A stretch of 64,000 nucleotides of DNA, taken from positions 329,916-393,915 of the forward strand of contig JAUJOQ010000002.1 of the NCBI GenBank assembly GCA_030447725.1. The letters run 5' to 3'. The first letter of the stretch is position 1. Every line of letters starts with the position of its first letter. This DNA is from Thermoleophilaceae bacterium (GTDB lineage: Bacteria; Actinomycetota; Thermoleophilia; Solirubrobacterales; Thermoleophilaceae). The notes below the pieces were generated by a model that saw only the letters and a program-made list of their open reading frames with translations, made no database searches and was not told where the DNA came from. Of this stretch, positions 37,002-45,376 are shown piece after piece. The position numbers and the translations under genes were made by a program.

Positions 37002-37739
37002 TCAGCGGATGTGGACCGGTGTTCCGACTGGCATGAGCCTCGCGAGTCGCCTGACAGCGGAGTTCGGGACGCGGACGCAGCCGTGGGAAGGTCTGCCCGG
37101 GATGAGCCAAGGCTCGTTGGTTCCATGGATGCCGATCACTCCCCCGCCGGGCCAGTCGCTGAGCACCGAGTACCCGGCGGTTCCGAACGCCCACGGCCCA
37201 TAGAGCCCCCCGGGGTCCGTGACCCTGAACTTCTCGCGGATCCAGAATCGGCCGGCCGGGGTAGGGGTGCCCGCCGCTCCGACACCGATCGGAGATCGCC
37301 AGATCCGCCGGCCAGAGCGGTAGAGGGTCGCGCGCAGGCGGCCGCGTTGGACCACCAAGCGGGTGCGGACGCGGTACAAGGGACCAAGAGCGGACTCCCG
37401 GACCCACCCCGTGCGCGCGTTCGGGCGCATCGGGATGCGGACGCGAAGCCAGCTGCCCCCGTGGCGATCGGTGAGGCGTCGCAGGACCGGGTAGACCTCG
37501 GGGAACCCGTCCTCGGTGAGGAGGTGAATCCGCGCGATCCGGCGCGAGGCCGGCGACGGCAGCCGCCTGACGGGTAACCGCTCTACGGGGTGGGCCCAGT
37601 GCGCGAAGCTCTCCCCGCCGGTGAGTCGCACGCTGTCGGCGGGCTGAGGAGCATCGGCGCTCGACGACGCCGGCAGCCCGACCGTCACCGCCACGGCGAG
37701 GAGCACCTGGATCCAGGGCGTGCACTTGGCACATCTCAT
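37002..37739 (-). CDS. L,D-transpeptidase (YkuD)
   Basis: IGIHGTNEPWLIPGRPSHGCVRVPNSAVRRLARL; start at MRCAKC avoids overlap with next gene. Confidence 0.93.
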   Translation of the reverse strand: MRCAKCTPWIQVLLAVAVTVGLPASSSADAPQPADSVRLTGGESFAHWAHPVERLPVRRLPSPASRRIARIHLLTEDGFPEVYPVLRRLTDRHGGSWLRVRIPMRPNARTGWVRESALGPLYRVRTRLVVQRGRLRATLYRSGRRIWRSPIGVGAAGTPTPAGRFWIREKFRVTDPGGLYGPWAFGTAGYSVLSDWPGGGVIGIHGTNEPWLIPGRPSHGCVRVPNSAVRRLARLMPVGTPVHIR

Positions 37740-37752
37740 GGTCCCTCCGGGT

Positions 37753-39087
37753 TCAGCCCGTGAAGCGCGGAGCCGGCAGGGCGAACGCACAGCGCCCGAA
37801 GCGACGCGTCGTCACTGACCGGTTGCCCTCGCGGTCACGCGCTACGACCCTGATCCGGTGAGGACCTACACGCAGTCCGCGGACCGTGACACGAAGTGAG
37901 AACCGCCTCAGGGTGGTCCCCTTCAGCAGCTTGCCGTCAAGGAAGACTCTCACCCTCCGGATCCCGTCACTGTCACGAACCCTGATGCGCGCCGTGAAGT
38001 CGCGCGTGGTGCAGACGGTGCCGGCAGGAGCCCGACGAGCGCCCGGCCTGCGAACCGGCGGTTGGCGAAGGCCGGGCAGGCCGAGAATCTTTACCAGCGG
38101 GCCCGCACCGGGGGCCCCCGAGCCGGGCCCCCCCGAGCCGGGGCCGCCGGTGCCGCCGGTGCCTGGGCCGTCGGAGCCGGGGCCGTCACCGCCGGGGCCG
38201 TCGGCGCCGGGGCCGTCGGCGCCGGGGCCGTCGCCGCCGGGTGGGGTCGGGCCGGGCTCCGTGCCCGGGGGGGTGGGGCCGGGGCCGGGCCCGGGACCGG
38301 GACCGGGGCTCGGCCCGGGCTCCGGGCCTGCCGCCGCGCACCGGGCACGCGTAACCGTGTCGTTGATCAACGTCACGGCGCCGTTGCGGGCCAGGAGCCG
38401 GCCGTCGACCGTCACGGCGTCATTCACAGAGATCGACGTCAACGCAAGGATGTTGCCCTTGAACGCAGTTCTCGTTCCGAGCGTCGCGGAACTGCCCACC
38501 TGCCAGAAGACGTTGCACGCTTGAGCGCCATTGATGAGGTTCACCCTGCTGTCGGTTGCCGTCGTGAGGGTCGACTCGATCTGGAAGATGAAGACGGCAT
38601 TGGGATTGCCCTGCGCGTCGAGCGTCAGGGGCCCCGTCAGCCCAAGCGAGGGAACCGACCCCGTCCTATAGACGCCAGGGGTGAGAATTCGCCCGCCGAC
38701 GTCGGGCGGCAGCGTCGCCGTGAACGGCCGTCCGGCGGCGTCGTTGTACGCGGTCACCAGGTCGACCTTCGCCTGCCGGGCCACAGCGTTGTTCACATGC
38801 CTCGCGCCATTCACCGTTCCCGGCGGAAACCCCGTCACCTCAGTGCCCGGATCCAAGCCCAGATCGCCGTTGATCACCGAAGGGCCTGTATTCGTGATCG
38901 TGCTTCCCGCCAGAACCGCGAAGGGTTCGGCCGTTCCAAGGCCCACCGGCGCCTGCGCCATCGCAGTACCGGCAAACGCCAGCGTCAACAGTGACGCTAG
39001 CCCAACAGCAAGGATGATGCGACGGGTGCACCGATGGAACACCAGAGCCCAACTCGAGGGACTCTCCGACCTGTGAGGGACAAGCAT
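37753..39087 (-). CDS. Ice-binding family (DUF3494) protein with Gly/Pro-rich linker and Ig-like C-terminal domain
   Basis: FAVLAGSTITNTGPSVINGDLGLDPGTEVTGFPPG...AVFIFQIESTLTTATDSRVNLINGAQACNVFWQVGSSATLGTRTAFKGNILALTSISV. Confidence 0.93.
   Translation of the reverse strand: MLVPHRSESPSSWALVFHRCTRRIILAVGLASLLTLAFAGTAMAQAPVGLGTAEPFAVLAGSTITNTGPSVINGDLGLDPGTEVTGFPPGTVNGARHVNNAVARQAKVDLVTAYNDAAGRPFTATLPPDVGGRILTPGVYRTGSVPSLGLTGPLTLDAQGNPNAVFIFQIESTLTTATDSRVNLINGAQACNVFWQVGSSATLGTRTAFKGNILALTSISVNDAVTVDGRLLARNGAVTLINDTVTRARCAAAGPEPGPSPGPGPGPGPGPTPPGTEPGPTPPGGDGPGADGPGADGPGGDGPGSDGPGTGGTGGPGSGGPGSGAPGAGPLVKILGLPGLRQPPVRRPGARRAPAGTVCTTRDFTARIRVRDSDGIRRVRVFLDGKLLKGTTLRRFSLRVTVRGLRVGPHRIRVVARDREGNRSVTTRRFGRCAFALPAPRFTG
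38095..38335. repeat. Low-complexity GC-rich region encoding GPGPGPG / GADGPG repeats
   Basis: Short imperfect GGG/CCG-rich tandem units in DUF3494 linker. Confidence 0.85.
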
Positions 39088-39240
39088 GTAAAACCGCCTT
39101 CCGACGACGCTTTAGGCCGAGCAGGCCACGGACCAATGCTCGAGAACGACGCGCCCGCACGGAAGCCCTCGCGAGGATCGTAGCCTGTTCGGGCGCCAGA
39201 AGACAAGCGCTTGCAAGTTGACACCCGCGCCCCGCGAGTT

Positions 39241-40623
39241 TCAAGCTTTGTTCTGAACGACCCGTACGCCCCGCCTTGGCACGAAGGTGACCCCCCTCCG
39301 CACACCCCGGTCTGGCTGGCGCCCCACCGGCCCGAGCTCCGCGCGCTCCAGCACCCGCCGGATCACCACCCGCATCTCGAACTCCGCGAAGCTCGCCCCC
39401 AGGCACCGCCGTGTCCCGCCGCCGAACGGCAGCCACGTGTAGGTGTCCGGCGGGTCGGAGCCAAGGAAGCGCTCGGGGCGGAACTCGGTGGCCGCTGGGT
39501 ACCGGTCCGCCCGCCGGTGGATCGCCGCGATCGACGGGTTGATCTCCACTCCCGGCGGGATCGCAAAGCCGCCTACCTCGAACGGCTCCTGGCCGCGCAC
39601 CACTCGCCCGATGCCCGAGATCACCGGGCGGATGCGCAGCGTCTCCTTCACCACCGCGCCGAGGTAGGCCTCGTCTCCCGATGCCAGCGACGCCCGAAGC
39701 CGAGCCAGCACCGGCGGATTGTGCAGCAGCAGGTCGAACGCCCACGCCAGCGCCGTCGCCGTCGTCTCGTGCCCCGCGACCAGCAGCGTCAGCAGCTCGT
39801 CGCGCAGCTCCTCGTCGGTCATCGGGCTTCCGCCCTCGTCGCGCGCCAGCACCAGCATCGACAGCACGTCCTCGCGTGAGGCCAGAGAATCTCCGGTGCG
39901 GTGCTCACCGGAACAACGTTCCGGCTGCGCTCCTCCCGAGCCCACCTCACCGCGCCGCGCGGCGATCTCCTCGTAGATGAGCTCGTCCACCGCTCGCCTG
40001 TGCTGCGCGAACTCCTCACCCGCCCCACTTCCGCGCCGCCCGCCCGTCAGCACCAGCATCAGCACGCCGGCCCGCGAGGCCACCGGGTCGATCATCGCCC
40101 GCAGCCTTCGCCTGAGCTCGAGAGAGCGCGACTCGTAGGTCACCCCGAACACCGCCCGCACGATCACGTCCAACGTCAGCGCCTGCATCGACCCCAGCAG
40201 CGCGAACTCCTCCCCGACCGGCCACGACTCGATTGCCCGGTCTGCCGCCTCGACCATGACCTCCTCGTACGCACGCATCCGCTGCCCGTGAAACGGCGGC
40301 AGCAGCAGCTTTCGTTGGCGCAGATGCTCCGCTCCGTCGAGCAGCAACACCGACCGCTCCCCCACCACTGGCCCCAGCAGCGCGTTCGCCTCTCCGGCCC
40401 GCAGCCGATCGGGCGAGCCGCGAAGCACCTGCTTGACCTGATCGACATCGAAGACCATCACGAACTGCGGGTCGAACAGGCTGCCAAAGATGACCACGTC
40501 CCCGTAGCGACGCCGGCAGAACTCGATCCACGGCGCCGGGAAGAAGAGAAACCCGGCCGTCTGCACCCAACGCGGCAGCCGCGGGCCAGGAGGAAGCGCT
40601 TGAACGCGTGCGCCAGCAGCCAT
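39241..40623 (-). CDS. Cytochrome P450
   Basis: LLVAGHETTATALAW, ETLRIRP, FRPERFL, FGGGTRRCLGASFAEFEM heme loop; start MAAGARVQ (ORF track over-extends 5'). Confidence 0.96.
   Translation of the reverse strand: MAAGARVQALPPGPRLPRWVQTAGFLFFPAPWIEFCRRRYGDVVIFGSLFDPQFVMVFDVDQVKQVLRGSPDRLRAGEANALLGPVVGERSVLLLDGAEHLRQRKLLLPPFHGQRMRAYEEVMVEAADRAIESWPVGEEFALLGSMQALTLDVIVRAVFGVTYESRSLELRRRLRAMIDPVASRAGVLMLVLTGGRRGSGAGEEFAQHRRAVDELIYEEIAARRGEVGSGGAQPERCSGEHRTGDSLASREDVLSMLVLARDEGGSPMTDEELRDELLTLLVAGHETTATALAWAFDLLLHNPPVLARLRASLASGDEAYLGAVVKETLRIRPVISGIGRVVRGQEPFEVGGFAIPPGVEINPSIAAIHRRADRYPAATEFRPERFLGSDPPDTYTWLPFGGGTRRCLGASFAEFEMRVVIRRVLERAELGPVGRQPDRGVRRGVTFVPRRGVRVVQNKA
39899..39937. repeat. Dispersed 39-bp repeat, copy B (inside P450 CDS)
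   Basis: cggtgctcaccggaacaacgttccggctgcgctcctccc; 38/39 to reverse complement of 1-39; translated as GGAQPERCSGEHR. Confidence 0.9.
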
Positions 40624-40660
40624 CGCCGCCGATCCTGACAGCACGGGCACTCTAGGCTCG

Positions 40661-41443
40661 ATGGCCATGGACCTCCACCACATCCGCAGGGGCGAAGGCA
40701 GGCCCCTCGTGCTGATCCACGGACTCGGCTCCGACCACGGCAACTGGTCGCGCGTGCTCGCCCCGCTGGCCGACCAGCGGGAGGTGATCGCCCCCGACCT
40801 GCCCGGCTTCGGCGACAGCCCACCCCTGGCGGGGGAGCCGACCATCGCGGCGCTGGCCGACGCCCTCGAGGCCTTCTTCGCCCGGCATGACCTCGACGGG
40901 CCCGACGTGGTGGGCAGCTCCATGGGCGCCCGACTGGCGCTCGAGCTCGCGCGCCGCGGCAAGGCAGGCGCCACCGTGGCGCTGGCCCCCGGCGGGTTCT
41001 GGACCGAGAACGAGTTGCGCTTCTTCAGGGTGACCGTAGGCACCTCGATCAGGCTGGTCCGCGCTCTGGCGCCGGTGATGCCCCAGATCACGGGCAACCG
41101 GGTGGGGCGTGCGGCCCTGCTGGCCCAGTTCTCTGTCAGGCCCTGGGCGCTGCCCGCCTCGGTGGCCCTCCACGAGACGCAGTCCATCGCGCAGGCGTCC
41201 GCGCTCGACGAGACATTCCGCGCCCTCGTCGACGGCCCGCTTCAGGACGGCGCCGCCGACACTCCGGGCCGGGTCACGATCGGGTGGGGCCGCCAGGACC
41301 GCGTGCTCTTTCCCAGCCAGGCAGAGCGAGCCCGGGCCAGGTTCCCCAACGCCGAACTGCACTGGTTCGACAGGTGCGGCCACTTCCCGCAGTGGGACCA
41401 GCCGGAGGAGACCGCGGGGCTGATCCTGAGCCGCACCGGTTGA
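40661..41443 (+). CDS. Alpha/beta hydrolase
   Basis: LVLIHGLGSDHGNWSRVLAPLADQREVIAPDLPGFG; VVGSSMGARLALELA. Confidence 0.92.
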   Translation: MAMDLHHIRRGEGRPLVLIHGLGSDHGNWSRVLAPLADQREVIAPDLPGFGDSPPLAGEPTIAALADALEAFFARHDLDGPDVVGSSMGARLALELARRGKAGATVALAPGGFWTENELRFFRVTVGTSIRLVRALAPVMPQITGNRVGRAALLAQFSVRPWALPASVALHETQSIAQASALDETFRALVDGPLQDGAADTPGRVTIGWGRQDRVLFPSQAERARARFPNAELHWFDRCGHFPQWDQPEETAGLILSRTG

Positions 41444-41444
41444 C

Positions 41445-42632
41445 TTGAGAGTGGCGACCATCGAGCAGGCCGCCGAGGCCCAGGAGAAGGACGAGGGCCA
41501 GGCCGCGGCCGAGCAGGCGGTGACCCCGCTCGAGCTGTTCTTCGACCTCGTGTTCGTGTTCGCGATCACCCAGGTCACCCAGTTCATCGCCGACGACCCG
41601 ACTTGGGAAGGCCTGGCGCGTGGGCTGCTGATCCTGGCCGCGGTGTGGTGGGCGTGGGTGGGCTACTCCTGGCTCACCAACTGGCTCGACACCGAGGAGG
41701 ACCTCACGCGCGTGGGCATCTTCGTCGCGATGGCCGCGATGTTCGTGGTGTCGCTGTCGATCCCCACCGCGTTCAACGAGCACGGCCTGCTCTTCGCCCT
41801 CGCCTACGCGGCGGTGCGCGTCGTCCACATCCTGCTCTACGGCTACGCCGCCAACGACGCCGACGTTCAGGAGGCCGTGCGCCGGTTCGCGCCCCCTGTG
41901 ACCGTGGCGGTGAGCCTGCTCGTGCTGGCCTCGTTCTTCGACGGCGCCGCGCAGGGCGCCATCTGGGCCGTGGCCATCGCCCTCGACTTCAGCGCCGCGC
42001 TGCTGGGCCGCGGCCAGAAGTGGAAGCTGCACCCGGGGCACTTCGCCGAGCGCCACGGGCTGATCGTGATCATCGCCTTCGGCGAGTCGATCGTGGCCAC
42101 CGGCCTGGGCGCCCAGGGCACGGGCCTGACAACCGCGGTGGTGATCGCCGCCCTGCTGTCGATCGTGCTTGCCGCCGCGCTGTGGTGGGCCTACTTCGAC
42201 GTGGTGGCAATCGTGGCCGAGCGCCGCCTCCGACAGGCGGGGCGCGTGGAGCAGGCGCTGATGGCGCGCGACTCCTACAGCTACATCCACCTGCTGATGA
42301 TCGCCGGGATCGTGCTGGTGGCGCTGGGGGCAAAGAAGACGATCGCCCACGTGGACGAGCCGCTGAAGATCGTGCCTGCCGTGGCGTTGTGCGGCGGCGT
42401 GGCGCTGTACCTGGTCGGCCACATCCTCTTCCGGCTGCGCAACGTGCGCACCTTCAACCGCCATCGATCCGTGGCGGCGGTGCTGGCGCTGGCCTGCATC
42501 CCACTGGCGGTCGAGATCGACGCCCTGGCCACCATGGCCCTGATGGCCGCCCTCACGGCGGGGCTGATCGGCTTCGAGGTGATTCGCTTCCGCGAGGCCC
42601 GCGGGCGCCTGCGGGCCTCCGTGCACGCGTAG
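41445..42632 (+). CDS. Low temperature requirement protein A (LtrA) family membrane protein
   Basis: VTPLELFFDLVFVFAITQVTQFIADDPTWEGLARGLLILAAVWWAWVGYSWLTN. Confidence 0.93.
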   Translation: MRVATIEQAAEAQEKDEGQAAAEQAVTPLELFFDLVFVFAITQVTQFIADDPTWEGLARGLLILAAVWWAWVGYSWLTNWLDTEEDLTRVGIFVAMAAMFVVSLSIPTAFNEHGLLFALAYAAVRVVHILLYGYAANDADVQEAVRRFAPPVTVAVSLLVLASFFDGAAQGAIWAVAIALDFSAALLGRGQKWKLHPGHFAERHGLIVIIAFGESIVATGLGAQGTGLTTAVVIAALLSIVLAAALWWAYFDVVAIVAERRLRQAGRVEQALMARDSYSYIHLLMIAGIVLVALGAKKTIAHVDEPLKIVPAVALCGGVALYLVGHILFRLRNVRTFNRHRSVAAVLALACIPLAVEIDALATMALMAALTAGLIGFEVIRFREARGRLRASVHA

Positions 42633-42656
42633 CGCCCCTGCCACAATCCACAGGGC

Positions 42657-43520
42657 ATGGAACCTACCCGCGTACCCGTCCCCGATCCCCAGTCGCCCGC
42701 CGGCTACTACCCGCCCGCCTACGCTCCGGAGCCGGCTGACAAGCCTCCCGTCTGGAAGCGCGCGGGCGGCCTGATCCTGGCTGCCGGCCTGCTGCTGCTC
42801 AAGTTCGGGGCCAAGCTCAAGGGGCTCCTTCTGCTGCTGCCGAAGCTGAAGATCCTGACCACCAGCGCCTCGATGCTGGTGTCGATCGGCGCCTACACGC
42901 TGATCTGGGGCTGGCGGTTCGCGGTGGGCTTCGTAGTCCTGCTCTTCGTGCACGAGATGGGGCACGTGTTCCAGCTGCGCCGCGAGGGGATCAAGGCCAG
43001 CGCGCCGATGTTCATCCCCTTCGTCGGAGCGCTGGTTGCGATGAAGGAGCTGCCCAAGGACGCCGCTGCGGAGGCGCGCGTTGGCCTGGCCGGGCCGATC
43101 CTGGGCTCCCTCGGCGCTCTCCTTCCACTGGGGGTCTACGCACTCACCGGCAACGAGCTGTTCCAGGCGCTGGCGTTCGTCGGCTTCTTCCTCAACCTGT
43201 TCAACCTGTTGCCGGTGCTGCCGCTCGACGGCGGGCGCGCGATGGCGGCGCTGTCTCCCGCGATGTGGCTGGTGGGCTACGGGCTGCTGATCGCGGTCAC
43301 CTTCGTCGCCCCCAACCCGATCATGATCCTGATTCTGCTGCTCGGTGGCTTCGAGACGTACCGGCGCTGGAAGGCGCGCAGAAGCCACGAGGCGCAGGAG
43401 TACCACCGCGTGCCGCGGCTCACCCGCTTCAAGGTGGCGGGCGTCTATGTCGGCCTGGCGGTGCTGCTGGCCGTAGGCATGGACGCCACCTTCCTGGAGC
43501 GTGACTTCTCGGACGTGTAG
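42657..43520 (+). CDS. Site-2 protease (M50) family protein
   Basis: LLFVHEMGHVFQLRREG; NLFNLLPVLPLDGGRAM. Confidence 0.93.
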   Translation: MEPTRVPVPDPQSPAGYYPPAYAPEPADKPPVWKRAGGLILAAGLLLLKFGAKLKGLLLLLPKLKILTTSASMLVSIGAYTLIWGWRFAVGFVVLLFVHEMGHVFQLRREGIKASAPMFIPFVGALVAMKELPKDAAAEARVGLAGPILGSLGALLPLGVYALTGNELFQALAFVGFFLNLFNLLPVLPLDGGRAMAALSPAMWLVGYGLLIAVTFVAPNPIMILILLLGGFETYRRWKARRSHEAQEYHRVPRLTRFKVAGVYVGLAVLLAVGMDATFLERDFSDV

Positions 43521-43554
43521 GCATGCGAGCAGCCAAGGCGGGTAACCCCCGCTG

Positions 43555-44862
43555 ATGGTGAGAGCCACAGCGTCCCTCCTCCTCCTCGGCCTGCTGCTCA
43601 ACTGCCCCTCCGCGATGGCGCAGGAGACCGTCACGGGCAGCTCGCTGTCGCAGGCGGCCCAGGCGCTGTCTTCGAGCACGGTCTACGTGGATCCCCAGGC
43701 CGAGATGGCCATCAGCGAGGCGGAGGCGGAGCGCCTGCGCGACCGGATCCGAAGCGCCGGCGCCGGGCCGCTCAGGATCGCGATCCTCCCAGCGCGGGCG
43801 GCCGACGAGGCCGGCGGGGATCCGAGCGCGGCTCTCGAAGAGGTCGCGAACGAGATCCGCGAGCCGGGAACCTACGCGGCCCTGATCGGCTCCTCCTTCC
43901 AGGCCGGCTCGGCCGGGGGCGATCTGCCCCCGGGCACGGCGGCAGGGCTCGTGCGCGAGGCCCTCGAGGCCCGCCGGGCGCAGGGCACGAACGCGGTGCT
44001 GCTGGACTTCGTCGACCGCCTTGGCGACGCCCGCCGGGGCGACTCGAGCTCCGGTGGGGGCGGCGAGGGAGGGGGCGGGATCGGAACCGGTGCCTTCCTC
44101 CTGCTGCTGCTAGGCATCCCTGCGGCGCTGCTGGGCATCGGGCGCCTGCGCCGCCGGCGCCGGGAGCGCGAGGAGCTCGAGGAGGTGAAGGCCTTCGCCC
44201 GCGAGGACCTGGTGGCTTTGGGGCAGGACATCCGCGCGCTGGACCTCGACGTGGAGATGCCGGGTGTCGACCCCACCGCGAAGGCGGACTACGACCTGGC
44301 GGTCGAGCGCTACGGGCAGGCAGACGACGCCTGGGATCGCGCTAGCCACGTGGAGGACATGGAGGGGGTGGCCTCGTTGCTCGAGGAGGGCCGGTATGCG
44401 ATGACCTCCGCGAAGGCGCGACTCGATGGCCGCGAGGTGCCCGAGCGCCGGCCACCGTGCTTCTTCGACCCGCGTCACGGTCCGTCAGCCGGCGAGGCGG
44501 AGTGGGCGCCGCCCGGCGGCAGCCCCCGGCCGGTGCCGGTGTGCGCCGCCGATCTGCAGCGGATCGAGGACGGACTAGACCCCCAGGCCCGCAACGTGAC
44601 GGTGAACGGCCAGGAGGTGCCCTACTGGAACGCGGGTCCCGCCTATATGCCGTGGGCCGGGGGCTTCTTCGGTGGCGGGTTGCTCCCCGGACTGTTCATA
44701 GGGTCGATGATGGGTGGCGGCTTCGGGCTCTTCGGCGCAGGGTTCGGATCAGACGCCATGGCAGGAGACGGCGGCGACTTCGGAGGAGGCGACTTCGGGG
44801 GCCTCGATGACATCGGCGGCGGGGACTTCGGCGGCGGTGACTTCGGGGGAGGCGACTTCTAG
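43555..44862 (+). CDS. TPM-like secreted/membrane protein with Gly-rich C-terminus
   Basis: Signal peptide, TM IGTGAFLLLLLGIPAALLGIGRLRRRR, C-terminal GGGDFGGGDFGGGDF. Confidence 0.65.
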   Translation: MVRATASLLLLGLLLNCPSAMAQETVTGSSLSQAAQALSSSTVYVDPQAEMAISEAEAERLRDRIRSAGAGPLRIAILPARAADEAGGDPSAALEEVANEIREPGTYAALIGSSFQAGSAGGDLPPGTAAGLVREALEARRAQGTNAVLLDFVDRLGDARRGDSSSGGGGEGGGGIGTGAFLLLLLGIPAALLGIGRLRRRRREREELEEVKAFAREDLVALGQDIRALDLDVEMPGVDPTAKADYDLAVERYGQADDAWDRASHVEDMEGVASLLEEGRYAMTSAKARLDGREVPERRPPCFFDPRHGPSAGEAEWAPPGGSPRPVPVCAADLQRIEDGLDPQARNVTVNGQEVPYWNAGPAYMPWAGGFFGGGLLPGLFIGSMMGGGFGLFGAGFGSDAMAGDGGDFGGGDFGGLDDIGGGDFGGGDFGGGDF

Positions 44863-44867
44863 GCCCT

Positions 44868-45344
44868 TCAGCGCTCCGCCAGCGCCCGCTGGATCTCGCG
44901 CTGCTGGTCCTTCTCCTTCAGGGAGCGGCGCTTGTCGAAGTGGTCCTTGCCGCGCGCGAGCGCGATCTCGACCTTGGCCCGTGAGCCCTTGAAGTACAGC
45001 CGCGTGGGCACCAGCGTGAGGCCGCGCTCGGCGAGCGAGCCGGTGAGGCGCTCGATCTCCCTGCGGTGCAGCAGCAGCTTGCGGGTGCGCTCGGGCTCAT
45101 GGCCCTCCCGCGCGGCGGGCTGGTAGGGCGCGATGTGCACGTTGTGCAGCCACAGCTCGCCGTCCTCGAGCGCCGCATAGCCGTCCTTGAGCTGCACGCC
45201 GCCGTCGCGGATGGCCTTGACCTCAGAGCCCTGCAGTTGGATGCCGCACTCCCACCTGTCGAGCAGGTTGTAGCGGTACGCTGCCTGGCGGTTGCTGGCC
45301 ACGTCGCCGGCCTCCGCCTTGCGCTTCTTGCCCTTCTTGGCCAT
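44868..45344 (-). CDS. smpB: SsrA-binding protein
   Basis: NRQAAYRYNLLDRWECGIQLQGSEVKAIRDGGVQLKDGYAALEDGELWLHNVHIAPY. Confidence 0.98.
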   Translation of the reverse strand: MAKKGKKRKAEAGDVASNRQAAYRYNLLDRWECGIQLQGSEVKAIRDGGVQLKDGYAALEDGELWLHNVHIAPYQPAAREGHEPERTRKLLLHRREIERLTGSLAERGLTLVPTRLYFKGSRAKVEIALARGKDHFDKRRSLKEKDQQREIQRALAER

Positions 45345-45376
45345 CGCTCGGACTCTAGTGCCGGGTGAACCGCGCC

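Noticed and set aside
38095-38335. CRISPR-like or minisatellite array
   Set aside because: Short imperfect units encoding a GP-rich protein linker in frame; no spacer structure.
39241-41187. 648-aa version of the P450
   Set aside because: N-terminal ~188 aa are antisense to the alpha/beta hydrolase gene; P450 starts at 40623.
41274-43679. 801-aa minus-strand ORF opposite LtrA and M50 genes
   Set aside because: His/Gln/Arg-rich shadow ORF; the plus strand carries clear LtrA and site-2 protease genes.
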